Source: Cycas panzhihuaensis (taxonomy: Eukaryota > Cycadophyta). Taken from it: a stretch of DNA of 64,000 nt. Shown piece by piece: positions 1 through 12,292 of this stretch. Position 1 is the stretch's first letter; each line of letters starts with the position of its first letter. The stretch is from the NCBI GenBank assembly GCA_023213395.1, contig CM041465.1, positions 102,555,741 to 102,619,740 on the forward strand. Direction: 5' to 3'. The translations under genes were made by a program, and so were the position numbers. The notes beneath the pieces are model-generated. The model was not told the origin of the DNA and did no database searches. It saw nothing but the letters and a program-made list of their open reading frames with translations.

Positions 1-592
1 GTATGTTATTTTCTTCCATCTTGTACATGTTCACACACTCACCAAGGTTGAGATACTTTGGTTAGCAAAATGTCATACCATAAAGGAGGTGTGGGTTTCA
101 AGTTGGGACTAGACTAAACCAAAATATTAGTGAGGTTTGGTTAGCCATACCATCGTTCCTCAATCAGGGATCATCTTGATAACTAACCAGAAAACTAAGA
201 CTTTAATACAAGATTAAAATATACCCAATCTAATGTCTATCATAGCCATGGGTATGCATGTACCACTCTTTAGAGAAGGTATATAGCTACTTATTGGTAA
301 ACTAGGTGAGGATTGGGAGTACCTGGTCTCCATTGTGACTTGGATTTTATTACCAAGCACAATTGCGGGTATCACGGGTGAAGGCCAACTTAATTCTACT
401 AAAAGCTTAGGCATCCCTTTAATAACTTCAACCACATGTTGGACACAAGTTAGAGATTATTGGGTTGATTACACATCCTATATTTGAGTTTTAAGTTGTA
501 TAAACCTAATGATGTCAGCTTCTACATTGGCCTACAATCTTGTATATTAATCACTTACTTATTTGTAAAAAGTGATCCATGGTATAATCATA

Positions 593-723
593 ATCATAGT
601 GCTTCTCATATTTTTGCAACATCAGGTTAATATTTTCCACAAGTGTTAGTAACCAATTTTTATCATAGTGCTTCTCATATTCCTACTACGTTAGGTTAAT
701 ATTTGTCACAAGTGTTGGTGACT
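593..723 (+). repeat. 69-bp tandem duplication in the A1 leader
   Basis: Two adjacent imperfect copies start with ATCATAGTGCTTCTCATA at 593 and at 662. They lie between the leader and the gag start. The equivalent stretch of A2 (about 29390-29490) seems to have a single unit, so the duplication looks private to A1 or its sublineage. Confidence 0.7.
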
Positions 724-884
724 TTTCTCTGAGTTGCTCCCTTCATCTTTGAGCAACCATTCTCACTTCTTCTTCCTTCTGCTACACTACTTCATTCCAT
801 TTCCTATTTGTAAATAGTGATTAGTCATTTATTGCCATCACTTTTATAGTCCCCTATTCATTTCTTCCCTTCTAAAAAGACACC

Positions 885-2084
885 ATGTCTTCACAGTTCA
901 AGCAAAATGTGAACTGCATTCTAAAAGGGAAAGAAAATTGGGACATGTGGTTCACTGGTGTCAAAAATGTTGCAAAGTATGAAGGTCTATGGAGAGATCA
1001 CTTGCAACCTACACCATCTGTTGCAGCTATAACTACCTCAATTGCTTCTAGAGGAGGTGCTCTAACTGCTCCTACTGAAGCTACAGCTAAATGCCAATGG
1101 GAACTTGATGATGATAAAATCTGTGCAGGGATACTTCTTGTCACTGATTATTCCCTACATAATCTCATTAATAAAGCTATACATGATACAACATGGAAAG
1201 TTCTTGAAGTTCTTAAGAAGAACTTTAACACTAAACTAGACTTAAAATTTGTTCACTTAGTGTTGAAGATGAACAAATTGAAAATGTAGAAAGGACACAC
1301 AAGTGAGATAATCAATCTCCTTCATCCAATCAAGCAAGCCATTGATAACGATTTTAAAAATAAATGCATTACATGGGCTTTCTTGATTCAATCATGTCTC
1401 CATATCCTAGATTATAAAAATCTATTGGGAAGTTATCAATCTAGTGGCACTTTAAAGACCCTAAACTTTGAGGATCTTGTCAATAAGTTCATTGAATTTG
1501 ATAAGACCTTTGATACCAACTTTTCTACTATGTCAGATCTAGTTGATGATGCTTTTGAAATGGAAGAAGATCTTTGTTATACCAAAAATCAAGATCAATA
1601 CTCTCGTAGAGGTAGCAATTCCCATGGAAGAGGAAGAAGTAAATAACAAGGATAGTGTCCTTTTAGTCAACAGGCTCCTCAACTCCAACAAAAATAGTCT
1701 CAAGGCTAAGGCCAAAATAATCAACCTGGACCTAGATCCAGTAATTATAGGCAATCTAACCAGCCTAATAATTGGACTGGAAATCAAACAATTATGTGGC
1801 AACGGTGTAATAGAAAAGGACATTATGCCAAAAATTATAGAACTGCCACTAACAAACTACCAAGTTATCAATAGCACCATGGTATACACAATGTTGATAA
1901 TACTTCTTTTAAAGATGCTTTTGGTGGAACGCAATTTGCTCATGCACACCTTCAAAGAATTGGGACCACTTCATCAAATGTTGTTGATAGATCCACTAAG
2001 TATATTGAGGCTCATTTTGGTTATACTTATTCACTTTTGCCTTCACCACTTGGAGCTGAAAATAGTGCCACCTCAAATACTTCA
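885..2084 (+). pseudogene. A1 gag remnant
   Basis: Nucleocapsid/capsid precursor of a copia element. The start at ATG 885 (protein begins MSSQFKQNVNC) is supported by the same start in A2 at 29514. The N-terminal two thirds resemble the plant copia gag (UBN2-like) fold region, with LHNLI and LEVLKKNF motifs. A nonsense codon at 1287-1289 (TAG) sits where A2 has CAG. Further stops at 1644 and beyond break the Gln/Asn-rich linker. The zinc knuckle near 1790-1845 reads W-x2-C-x4-H-x4-Y, so the first and last Cys of CCHC are lost. Non-functional. Confidence 0.85.
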
Positions 2085-2372
2085 TTGTAGATCATGGATA
2101 CTAGAGCAACACAACATATGACTTGTCATCATCAGTTCTTTCAAGATTTTAACTCTGAAGTTCATGGTATTGTACACATGGCTAACAAATCATCTCATCC
2201 AGTCGAAGGACTTAGAATTGTTTACTAGAAACTCCTAAGCCTTCCAGATTTTACACTTGTTGATGTTTTATATATTCCTACTCTAAAGCAGAATCTTCTC
2301 TCCTTGTCCATCCTTGTCTCTCGTGGATTTGATCTAAGTGTAACCACAAATAATTAAACTCTTTGTGTCATT
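2085..2372 (+). pseudogene. A1 protease remnant
   Basis: Copia retropepsin region, in frame with gag. The active-site segment at 2094-2120 reads MDTRATQHMTC, where the family normally has D-S/T-G-A; the catalytic-loop Gly is Arg here. It is followed by the usual downstream DVLYIP...NLLS motif (about 2262-2310). A TAG immediately before the motif replaces the expected Trp, and further stops follow at 2226 and about 2355. A2 carries the same Gly-to-Arg change. Confidence 0.8.
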
Positions 2373-2390
2373 CACCCTCCTTCAAATGCT

Positions 2391-3416
2391 GTGATTATGA
2401 CTAGAATTCTTGATGGCAAACGTTTTTACCTAACTGGCTCATCATCCTCTGAATCCAACTATGTTGATGATGACTCTACTTTTACCATAACCCTAACTCC
2501 TCAAAAGTTATCCCAAGTAGCTCTATGGCATGCTCGTATGAGCTATATTAAAATTGATTATTTAAGAGAACTACAAGCCACTCTTCCTAGTTTGCCTAGG
2601 CTCTCCTCTAAGCCCTTTAAATGTGAAGTATGTATTATTATCAAATCTCAAAGACAACCCTTTCCTCATAGTTAGTGGAAATCTAGCCAACCTTTGTATC
2701 TTGTACACTCAGATATATGCGGTCCTATGCTCATCCCTTCTCTCAAATAGAAGTGGTACCATATTACTTTCATTAATGATTTTACCAAGAAAGTATGGGT
2801 TACTTTTCTTGCAAAGAAAGATGAAGCTTTTTCTATGTTTCAAGCTTTTAAGGCCTGCATGGAAAATGAATATGGATTCAAGTTCAAAATACTCAGGATT
2901 GAAAATGATGGCAAGTACACATCTAATAAGTTTGAATCATACCTACATCAACATGGAATCAAACATCATACCACTGTTGCAGGTATATCCCAACAAAATG
3001 GAGTTACTAAGCGCATGAATAGGACCATCATGAATATGAATTATGTTATACTGGTATATAAGAATGTCCCTATCTATCTTTGGGCTGAGGCTATCTAGAC
3101 AGTTATATATTACATCAACACTATTAGTCCCTCCAAGCTCAGCCCCTCTCCACATGAAATGTGGTATGGACAAACCCCCTCTATCTCCCACTTCAGAATT
3201 TTTGGCTCTACTTGTTATGCTCATATTCTGGAGGAACATAGAAATAAGATCCAAGATAGAGCCATCAAAGGTATATTTGTTAGATACCCTATGGACAAAA
3301 AGGGATATAAGGTTTTCATGCCTTCACAATGCAAAATCATCATCAATGGAGATGTTATCTTTATAGAGACTGAAGATCAATTACTCAAACTTGACTCCAA
3401 GATGCTTTTATAATGA
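2391..3416 (+). pseudogene. A1 integrase remnant
   Basis: Integrase of a copia element. A GAG-pre-integrase/HHCC segment is visible (LWHARMSYIKIDYL, then CEVCIIIKSQRQPF). The rve core follows: first Asp in HSDICGP (about 2710), second Asp region as IENDGKYTS (canonical SDNGGEY), and QQNGVTKRMNRT (about 2990-3030), where Lys replaces the catalytic Glu. Stops at 2673 and 3096 and near 2749 lie in the core. The same frame continues into a C-terminal domain ending near 3413. A2 has lost this whole segment. Confidence 0.85.
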
Positions 3417-3785
3417 TTTAATGATGCTACTAAATTTGATGTCTAGATTCTAAAATTTAGAGGGGGAGATGTTGAAGAGTTACTCAAAATCTTAGAATAT
3501 GACAATAGAGCCTTGAAGGATACAAATTGTGACTCTTAGCCAATATGTACATATCTAGCACCATTATTTGTGAATAGCCAAGTTAACAAAGGCAAAGCCA
3601 TAGTAGAAGGATCATCTTCTCCAACATCTATGGCTAGACCATCTTCTCTAGCATCATCAACTTCCTCTATGCTAAATATTTTAGATGATCCTTTTCAGGA
3701 TCAAAACAAAGATCAAGAGGCTCTGGAAATGAAAACCTCATTGCCAACTTGAGGTTTTCGTGAAGACTACTAGCTACACAAGGAT

Positions 3786-5444
3786 ATGCAACCAGATGAG
3801 GTAGGCAAAACTAGGACTAGAAGTGCCCATAGAGCAAGGATACATGAATCACTTTCCGTTGAGCTTGAACTAGCAAAACTGCATCTTGCTCTTAATGAAG
3901 ACCCCCTAACATACCAAGAAGCTATAAAGCATGTAGCTTGGAGAAATGTCATGAATGAAGAGTACCAATCTCTTATTAAGAATGGTACATGGGAGCTTGT
4001 TGATCTACCACTTGGAAGAAAGATAGTTCAAAATAAATGGGTGTTCAAAAACAAGTATAGATCATATGGCATCCTATAAAAACACAAGGTGAGGTTGGTA
4101 GCAAAAGGATTCACGCAAAGGGAAGACATCGACTACACTGAAATCTTTGCTCCTACAACCAAGTGGCCTACAATCAGAACTCTTATAGCCTTGGCTACTC
4201 AACAGGGTTCGAAAATCCACCAACTTAATGTTAAGACTATATTTCTCAATGGGGACCTTAAAGAAGAAATTTATATGGCTCAGCCAGAAGGATATGAGAT
4301 TGTTAGTCAGGAGCATAAAGTTTGTAGGTTCAAAAATTCCTTGTATAGCCTAAAGCAAGCCCCTCATGCTTGGTTTACCAAGTTGTCTGAAAGAATAAAG
4401 TAACTTAGATATAAGGTTTATGACTATCAAGATATTGATGCAACATTATTTATCAAGTGCCAAAATAATAAAGTCACTTACCTCTTAATCTTTGTGGATG
4501 ACATGCTAATAACAGGGAATAGTGAATAGGTAACCAACCAGCTAAAGAAGGACCTTACTAAAACTTTTGAATTATCTAACCTAGGGTTGATGAAATATTA
4601 CTTGGGAATTAAAGTAACTCAAAAGAATAGAAAAATCTTTCTCTCCCAAGAAAAATATATCAATGATCTTTTAGCAAAGTTTCAGTTGGAAGGTGCTCGA
4701 CCAGTGGATACACCTATGGAGACTAATACTAAACTCTCAATTAATGGTGACATTAGGGAGGTAGATGCAACACTCTACAGGTAACTTGTAAGTAGTCTCA
4801 TATATACTACTAAGACAAGGCCATATATTGCATACTCTATTGGTATTCTTGTAAGATTCATGACAAATCCTAAGCAGAATCATTGGCAAGCTGCAATACG
4901 AGTGTTGAGGTACCTAAAGATGACTAGAAAATATGGTTTGTTGTATGAACCTAATGCAAAATTTAAACTTTATGCATACATAGACTCAGACTTTTCTAGA
5001 GATAAAGACACAGAAAGATCTACATCTAGGTACATAACATTTCTTAGAATAGTACCAATATCATGGAGATCCAGATGGGAGAAGATAGTTGTAGACTCAA
5101 CTGCCAAAGTTGAGTACATTACTGCTTCTGAGACAAGCAAGAAGGTGATATGGCTTAGAAAATTGTTGAATACATTAAATGCCACCTAAACAAGTTCTAC
5201 TAGCTTATATGTAGATAATCAATCTACAATCTAGATGGCTAAAAATCTTGTATTTCATGATCGTACCAAACATATAAGTATGAAAGTCCACAAGATTAGA
5301 GAACTAGTTCATGATGGTATAATTCAACTGGAGTACTGTCCTACAACAGATCAAGTGGTCGATATCTTTACCAAACCACTAAAGAGGGTGAAGTTTGAAC
5401 ATTTTCGAAAGTAACTCAGCCTTAGGGCCTCCATCTCTGACTAA
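3786..5444 (+). pseudogene. A1 reverse transcriptase and RNase H remnant
   Basis: RVT_2-type reverse transcriptase followed by RNase H. Landmarks are NGTWELVDLP (about 3984), VRLVAKGFTQ (about 4092), LNGDLKEEIYM (about 4245), LKQAPHAW (about 4350) and the catalytic IFVDDMLITGN (4486-4518). The RNase H part shows IDSDF, STAKVEY and VDNQSTI, then IFTKPLKRVKFEHF. The frame is the same as gag and integrase. Stops at 4077, 4400, 4527, 4782, 5187 and others interrupt it. The probable native stop is 5442-5444, matching the end of A2 pol. Confidence 0.88.
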
Positions 5445-5471
5445 TTGAAGGAGATGACTATAGGACCATCA

Positions 5472-5630
5472 TACTCTATCTCATTCGTGAAAACCCCTTA
5501 TGGGTGTGGAAGTATAAGAGTAAGTCTCTACTCTATCCCATTCGTGAAAACCCCTTATGGGCACGAAAGGATAAGGGTTGTATCATTTTGGAAAATTAGA
5601 ACCTGTGAAAACCTAAAAGGGCATGGGGGA
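5472..5630 (+). repeat. Repeated hairpin-like module before the A1 polypurine tract
   Basis: Two near-identical units about 57 bp apart each carry GTGAAAACCCCTTATGGG (CCCC at 5494 and 5551). A weaker third unit follows (GTGAAAACCTAAAAGGG near 5605-5621). Each pairs a C run with a G run across four or so bases. The same three-unit array lies at the same place in A2, so it predates both insertions. It lies downstream of the pol stop. Confidence 0.65.
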
Positions 5631-5877
5631 TGACCAAATGGTATATGGAGACTTAGTAGATTTTAGCTACAAAATTCATTGTACTAATTACCTATCTGGC
5701 TTCATTTAAAGAGATGCCTGAGCCAGGTTAGTAGATTAAAAAATTTGTGGGTTTTCTTCCCCATGAGGCTTTCCTATAAAAGTGTCATAATTGTTTGCTT
5801 TGTAAGAGGCTCAAATGAAGACCTCATAGGATAGAATAGAATAGGATGAAATGACCTTCTACCATTATGGGGGAGAT

Positions 5878-6175
5878 TGAAAAGGGTTAATATCATAAGG
5901 TCATTACATTAGTTAATTATTTCTAAAAGTGGTCTTAAGTGAACTTTAAATTAGATCACTTAAGTGAGATGCACTTTCATGTGCATTATGTATAATTTCA
6001 TTTCACCTAACTTTAATGCTCCCTCTCTCAATATAAAAGTAAAAGCTCAATGGAGGAAATTCATTCTTACCTCTCCATTTTATGAAAGCTACTTTCTTTC
6101 TCTCATGTCTCTCTTGCTTTCATGTTTGCCTTTGTGTTTAGTGCATGGAGTTGAAGGATAGATCCACTCTTTTCA
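5878..6175 (+). repeat. A1 3' LTR
   Basis: Begins TGAAAAGGGTTAATAT directly after the polypurine tract ATGGGGGAGAT (5867-5877) and ends CTTTTCA. It aligns at both ends with the 312-bp LTRs of A2 but is about 298 bp and strongly diverged in the middle. The 5' LTR and its flanking duplication lie outside the window. Confidence 0.75.
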
Positions 6176-9053
6176 CTAGTATGAGCTAGTTTGAAGAGCC
6201 AAAAACTAGTTATGGTGAGGAGAGATGACTATATACATAGATAAGACAACAATATTGAAACTTAAATAATGGTGAGTATTTAATTATTCCAATTATGTGA
6301 AGAATTATTTATGTAGATAAGCCTATATTCATGAACATATAGGTTTTATTAAGTTCATAATGATGTGGAGGAGGTTGTACACTACTTGAAGACATTAAAA
6401 CATGCATACACAACCTGTTGAGGTGAAAGAAAGTTGGTATATGAGATATACATAGTTATAGATATGATGTCTTAAATTAATTTAGTCTTGTAGAGGTTAT
6501 TGTGAGTATCTTGACACATATTTATATGGGTGAGAAATATATTTAAAATTTAATATTATATTATGATATAAATATAAAGAAGTGATATGAATAGATAACT
6601 AAGGTTTCACCAATTTTGCTACTTCATTATATGATTGAGAAATAAGTTAAATGTTTATTGAGCTTAATAAGATTTTTCTTGAGAAACGAAAATGTAGTAG
6701 GTCATGAAATAAAGATGGCCGCAGGTTGGGCATGTTATGCAAATACTAAGGATATGAAATTTTGTAAACTCTAATAAAGGTTTAAGGAAATTATTACACA
6801 TATCAAAATTATTTCACATATAAGGGTTTCCATAAAGATTAAATGATAGATGTATGGTGCATGATATGCTTTATTAAAAGAAAAATTGATTGTTAGGATT
6901 TGTGTGATAATTAAGTGTCTATAGAAAAGGTAGATTTTTCTCCCTATTATGAGACTATTTCTAATTACTTCTCATTAATATGGGGTTGTTGGAGGGCATT
7001 GATTATATACATATAAGGTAATATGTGTTTTATGGAGTTAACTTAAAGAAAATTTGATTGTTGTCTTATATTTTTGTTTTAGACATCACTCTTTTTTATG
7101 GGCAATTTTTCACATCCTTACTATTTTTAGAGTTTTTTGCATGTTTTGGGGATACCACACTATAAAGAATGCATTTATGGTGTCATATGTATATTTTGAT
7201 TAAGTTTAGTAAAGATTATGGCCCAAAGCCCTCATATTAAATGCATATAAAACTAGTACTATTCAATAATATTTTCTTTATATTTTTGGAGTGGTTTTAA
7301 GATTTGAAAGTTTGTATAAGTTTATGAACCTAATTCTAAAGCAGTATTAGCACTATTTTTGAAATTATAATCAAATAAATGAGTTACAAGTAGGTCAAGG
7401 TCAAAGCTTAGAATGTGTCATTATTAGAGTACACAACTCGTGAGATTAATTTGATAATTTTTTTATATGCCTAATATTTATAATATTAGAAAATCATATT
7501 AAATTATTTTTAAAACATTTTCAAGTCCATCAAAAGCCCTAAATGTAAAACCTACTATTATATATAAAAGAATGATATGATTTAGCCACTAGAGAAAAAG
7601 TGCCAAAGTTAAATTTTTTAACCTCACCTATTTTTTTATGATAAGTGTTTATTTTTTAGCCATAACTTTGCCATATGGAATCATAATTAAGTGTTGCCAA
7701 TTACATTAGAAAGAATATTCAAATACAAACACAAGGATGGTCACAAGGCATATTTTAAAGCTTTCATGAAGGAGAGTTTAATTAGTAAAGTTGAGCAAAT
7801 AGTTTCTAGTATAATAAAAGTTCCTTTTTTTATTAATTTAAGAAATGATTTGGTAATTTTTACTAATTTTAAAGGATCCTAAGTATATGGTGACATAAAT
7901 AGATGATTGATAAAGGATTTAAACATAAAGTTAGTTGAAATTTTGATAAAAATGGATTAAAAAAGCTCCTTTATGACATATATAATGGCTCAAAAGTTCT
8001 AAGTGAAGCATATGAGAACCAATAAAAGATATACATGCTAGACATAAAAAGGAAATCCCCCTAATCAAATAATTTAATAAGAAAATGACATGAAATAATG
8101 AGAAAATAAAGGAAAACCATTTTATTATGAATAAATGAAAGACACCAGTTAATATTTATTAAAAAAAGTTTGAGTTTAGTTGAAAGTTAATTTAACTTAA
8201 TGCTATTTAAAAGTTGATATTAATTGTACTCACTTAATATAGGATAAGGAGTAGTCTCATAAGTTTATTTAAAGAAATTAGCAATAATGGTTATGGGTTA
8301 TCTATAAAATAAGGTTTAATTCTTGAAGATTCTAATTGATATATATTTTTCCAATTAGAAATTTAATCATCATATATAACAAGAGGTATGGAAATATATT
8401 ATTATATATCACCTTATTATAACTAGCTTGATAGACCAAGTGGTACACCCTATTCCTAGACTTAGTCAATTGGAGAAGATATTTGATCAAATATGTTATC
8501 AATGAAGTTGTAAAGGTATGTGTAAAATCACTAATAGAGGTAGCACATGTATATCTTATAGGTAAGAAAATATTTACAAGTTACTCTTGTACAATATATT
8601 TGACTAATACTAGTATGTTATTTTTTATTTTATGAAGTTGATAAAACATGTATAAGAAACGTTTCCTAGATAACTAGCAATTGTAGCAATTGGTAACCCA
8701 TATATTTTGGTAGATGGTTATTATTTTATATGGATATTAATGAATTAGTTTATTAATCATTTAATAAGTTTGGTTTTATAACTTACAAGTAGAAGATACA
8801 AAGTTTTTAGAAAAAAAACATATATCATGACAAGTTGAAAGTCATGAAGTAAGTTTGATTAATTGATGGATTTATATGTGGTGGGATATGACATGATATA
8901 TTGATGATATGAACATGATTTGCTTATAAGAAACAAGATTTGAAGACATATACATATAGGTAAAATAAAGATATAAAAGATCAAGTGATCCAATATAAAG
9001 ATGAACATGAAGATGAAGACATGAAGATTTATAAATTAAACATTAAGGAGGAG
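6176..9053. other. AT-rich stretch without recognisable genes
   Basis: No reading frame of convincing length or family similarity. The longest ORF (about 63 codons at 7691) matches nothing I recognise. A plausible polypurine tract (AAGGAGGAG, 9045-9053) at the right end suggests that at least the last part was the interior of an LTR element whose coding sequence is gone or was never present. Confidence 0.5.
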
Positions 9054-9360
9054 TATTAGAATATTGGTTTTCACCAATATTAATATAATGTTTAATTAGT
9101 GACCTAAGATAGTTATTGGTTAAGATAATTGAAAGGTCACACATATGATGTGATTTATTATTATATGGACATGAATTAATTAGCTAATACATGAGGTATA
9201 TATATATATATATAACATTTGGATATTTAAGAAAGAGCTATGCTCCACCCTTATCCCATGGTTTTCTTGATCTTGAGTTTTCCACATATAAATCTAATGT
9301 CTCGTGTTATCTTTATTATATATGTTTATGCTTATTTTATAAAGAATGTAAAGGATAACA
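9054..9360 (+). repeat. LTR-like block, tentative
   Basis: Starts TATTAGAATATTGG right after a purine tract, as a copia 3' LTR with TG changed to TA would. It ends GGATAACA at 9360. Near its start AATATTGG and CCAATATT form an inverted repeat. A TATATATATATATAT run lies at about 9199-9213. No primer-binding site follows, so if real it is a 3' or solo LTR. No second copy is in the window to confirm the ends. Confidence 0.35.
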
Positions 9361-10389
9361 TGAATCAATATAGGTAACCTAGATTAAACTAGTTTCACCT
9401 ACCTATAAGTATATATAAGTTTAATTCAATTCCAACTAATAGCTATCAACAATGGTTTTATACTCACTATAGGTGAAATATTAGTACTTAAAATATCATA
9501 TCAATATTTTCCTATAGATGATTGGGTAGGTGATAATATTCTAAGGGATTAAGATTCTCTAAAATTGTGTGTCAAAACTAAGGTGTACAACTCTTTAAAT
9601 AATGGACAATAAATCTATATTTTTTTAATTAAAAGTGTGAAAATAGGTCTCACTAATCTTATGATCAAATTATCCTTATATAGTTCAAGCTTATAACTAT
9701 GTCGCCAATTCTCAGAGAAAAGATGAAATGCTTAAATAATATTTTTAAAAATAGACAATTAAACTTATGTATGAAGGGCTCAATTATCCCATAGGATTTA
9801 TACCCATACTTGCATATCACTCTTACCCTAGTCTAATAGGCTTTAGGGATGACTATGGGATAATCACAAGCTAAATTCCCTTGAGAAGAAAATCTCATCT
9901 ATCTTTATTACATTGTATAATATTCATTTATACATGTAGTAAAAATAGTTGAAGCTAGGTGCCATATAGTTATAAATTCTTAGTGGGGCTTTAAAAGGTA
10001 GAAAATAACTAACCTTTTTGTCAATGGTGTTTTTCATCACACATGGCTATGAATAGATTTCCTTTTAGATCAGTCTAAAGGAAATCTTACTTTAGATCAA
10101 TATGAAGGGACAATAGAATTTATAAATGACTAATGCCCCTCAGAAAAAACTAAAGGGATCTTACCTAAAGATAAACCTAACTATTTTCATCATTTATACA
10201 TCAAGATATATGATTTACAAAATGCCTATCACATGTTGTCAATTTATACCACAAGATTAACATCATTCAAAAGCATACACTAACATAGGAACACATCAAG
10301 CCAAAATAGTTAACAAAATTAACATAAGTAAGGACTTAATCAGGCCTCATTATTTCACTCCTATTATCAAAAATATGAGAGAACTAGAC
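9361..10389. other. No feature seen
   Basis: AT-rich DNA with no ORF, LTR pair or domain trace that I can support. Its right end abuts the presumed outer end of the C 3' LTR. Confidence 0.5.
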
Positions 10390-10748
10390 TGAATTTCAAT
10401 AAATAAATGAGAGCAATGACATAAAGAGAATCATATAATGATTATAAGAAATAATATTGTATTAGATCACCAAATAATATAATGATTTAGTCTACTCTTT
10501 ATGTATTAATCAATTAATTCAATCAATTGATGAAAGCAAGATAACTCCTTATTTTAATAAGACTATGAGTAAAAAATAAATTTGTAAAAGTCATAAAGTA
10601 GGGAAATATTAAGGTATAACTTATACATACTCTTACATATATAAGAGAAAGAATATAAATACAACTCTTAAGAGAACCTACCTAATGTAGTACATCAATC
10701 AACTCAAGAAAAAAAAAAAAGAGAAGGAATTATATATTATTTTTAACA
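10390..10748 (-). repeat. C 3' LTR
   Basis: In minus-strand sense it starts TGTTAAAAATAATATA directly after the polypurine tract ATGAGGGGG (reverse complement of 10749-10757). The inner end at 10748 is firm. The outer end at 10390 (sense ...TTGAAATTCA) is a guess from the CA terminus because the partner LTR is outside the window. Confidence 0.55.
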
Positions 10749-10757
10749 CCCCCTCAT

Positions 10758-11118
10758 AATATGTAATTCATTGTCTCTTATAAATAAAAGCCTTATGAAC
10801 ATCTCATATTTATCACAACTCAAAACCTTAGTGAGAATGTTAATAAGTTGTTCCTTAATTAGATAATACACTAACTTAACTACTCTACTCTACACTTGTT
10901 CTTGAAAAAAATGATAATGTAATTATATATGCTATGTCCTAACATGGAAGACATGATTCTTTAATCACTAGATTACATCCTAATTATTGCTAAATAATAT
11001 TAGAGAATTATCTTATAAAACACAAAGTGTCTAAGTATAGTCTCTTTATCCAAATTGCCTTACAAGTAGTTGCAACTAATGCTTTATACTCCACTTTTAT
11101 AGAAGACAAGGAGATAGT
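10758..11118 (-). pseudogene. C RNase H, C-terminal piece
   Basis: Minus-strand continuation of RNase H after gypsy G is removed: the motif VEYKALVATTC reads straight out of the G junction. Farther down EQLINI, LTK and CDKYEMF (broken by stops) are the usual ends of copia pol before the polypurine tract. Interrupted by several stops. Confidence 0.7.
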
Positions 11119-12159
11119 TGATCTAAGAGGATCTACCATATGTTTATAGGATCTAGAAAAATGCTAGGCATTAGCATAACTAAAAGAGATATGGCCAAAT
11201 GGTATCAAAATTATATGAAATTTTATGTAAAGGAAATATGTCTACAAAAGACGAGTTTCAGAAAATATCATTTAATTAGAGTTCAAGCCTTATTTTTCAT
11301 AAATTAATCCCACAGCTAGTAAAAAAATAGCAAATACATATTATAATTAAATGAATAAAAAATACTATCAAATGACATCTAAATGAGCTAAAATTTTGAG
11401 GAAGTAGAGGGAACATGCATTCCTATATGTGTACCAAATTTGAGCCAAATTGGAATCTGTTAAGGTCTATTACAAGCCACAAGTTCAAGCCTTCTTTTGC
11501 ATAAAATTAATCCCATAGTTAGCAAATATATATTATAATTAAATGAATAAAAATATGGCCAAATAACATCCAAATGTTCTACAATTTTGAGAAAATGGAG
11601 GATACATGCATTCCTATATGTGTACCAAATTTGAGATAAATTGGAGTCCATTAAGGTTAATTACAAGCTACAACTTTTGAGAATTGTATGAAGGCCACTT
11701 AGACAACATGCATTCTAGTGGTTAGTGGTTATACCTGCATGATTGCCACTTATTAAACATGTAATTTTGGTTTCTTTCTATAAATTGAGCCCTATTATGG
11801 GTTGGAGAGGTGGTTCTTGGAGGTGAAAGGCACTTGACTTGGGAAGCATCCTTGGAGAAGCATTTTGGAGGGTTGGAGTCTCCCTTATGGTATAATTGTA
11901 TCATTTATTCCTTATAAATTAACCATTCTTTTGCTAGTTGATTTCTCTACCATTAAATAGAGATTTTCATAGTTTAATAAAAGTACTACTCCTTATACTT
12001 TTGGAGCAATATCAAGAATAAATAATTTGGTGTAGAATTTCCTTTTGTGGGCTCATTGTTATTTTGATGTTATTGAGATTTCTACACTAACTCCCAAGAT
12101 CTCAAGGAGAAAAGGTTGATAATTGACTTCTTCACCAATTAAGCTCTATTTTGGGATCA
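11119..12159 (+). repeat. G 5' LTR
   Basis: 1041 bp, TGATCTAAGAGG to TTTTGGGATCA. It contains an internal tandem duplication of about 200 bp (GTTCAAGCCTT at 11281 and again at 11483), also present in the 3' LTR. The right part has an AATAAA-like context and the sequence just before the primer site. Small ORFs inside it on either strand are fortuitous. Confidence 0.92.
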
Positions 12160-12164
12160 TATTT

Positions 12165-12176
12165 TAGTATCAGAGC
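12165..12176 (+). other. G primer-binding site (tRNA-iMet type, one change)
   Basis: TAGTATCAGAGC lies five bases after the LTR. The standard plant initiator tRNA-Met site is TGGTATCAGAGC; the single G-to-A difference matches the decay pattern elsewhere in G. Confidence 0.75.
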
Positions 12177-12292
12177 ATGTGATCTTTATTATAGGGACTT
12201 GATTGGTACAAACAAGAAAATGATACAAAGATAAAGGTGAAGCTTTTCTTGTGTTGCAATCACCAAGAAGACAAAGAAAGAATCTAAGCACC

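Larger units (their letters stand above)
1..6175 (+). mobile_element. Copia element A1, 3' part (5' LTR lies left of the window)
   Basis: Degenerate Ty1/copia retrotransposon in the order leader, gag, protease, integrase, RT, RNase H, 3' LTR. The left edge matches the leader of the complete sister copy A2 around 28860, so about 1.6 kb, including the 5' LTR and primer site, is missing to the left. All recognisable domains from the gag ATG at 885 to the pol stop near 5444 lie in one reading frame. It is broken by many nonsense codons but by no frameshift that I detect. A1 is clearly diverged from A2 but the same family: it shares gag, a repeated pre-PPT module and a related LTR. It cannot be autonomous. 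Confidence 0.9.

Noticed and set aside
7691-7882. 63-codon ORF in the AT-rich left region
   Set aside because: Low-complexity, no family similarity recognised, no neighbouring signals; expected by chance in DNA of this length.
11460-11904. Minus-strand ORFs in the G 5' LTR, one repeated at 17425-17607
   Set aside because: They repeat only because the LTR does. Both copies lie in non-coding LTR sequence and carry differences spread over all codon positions.
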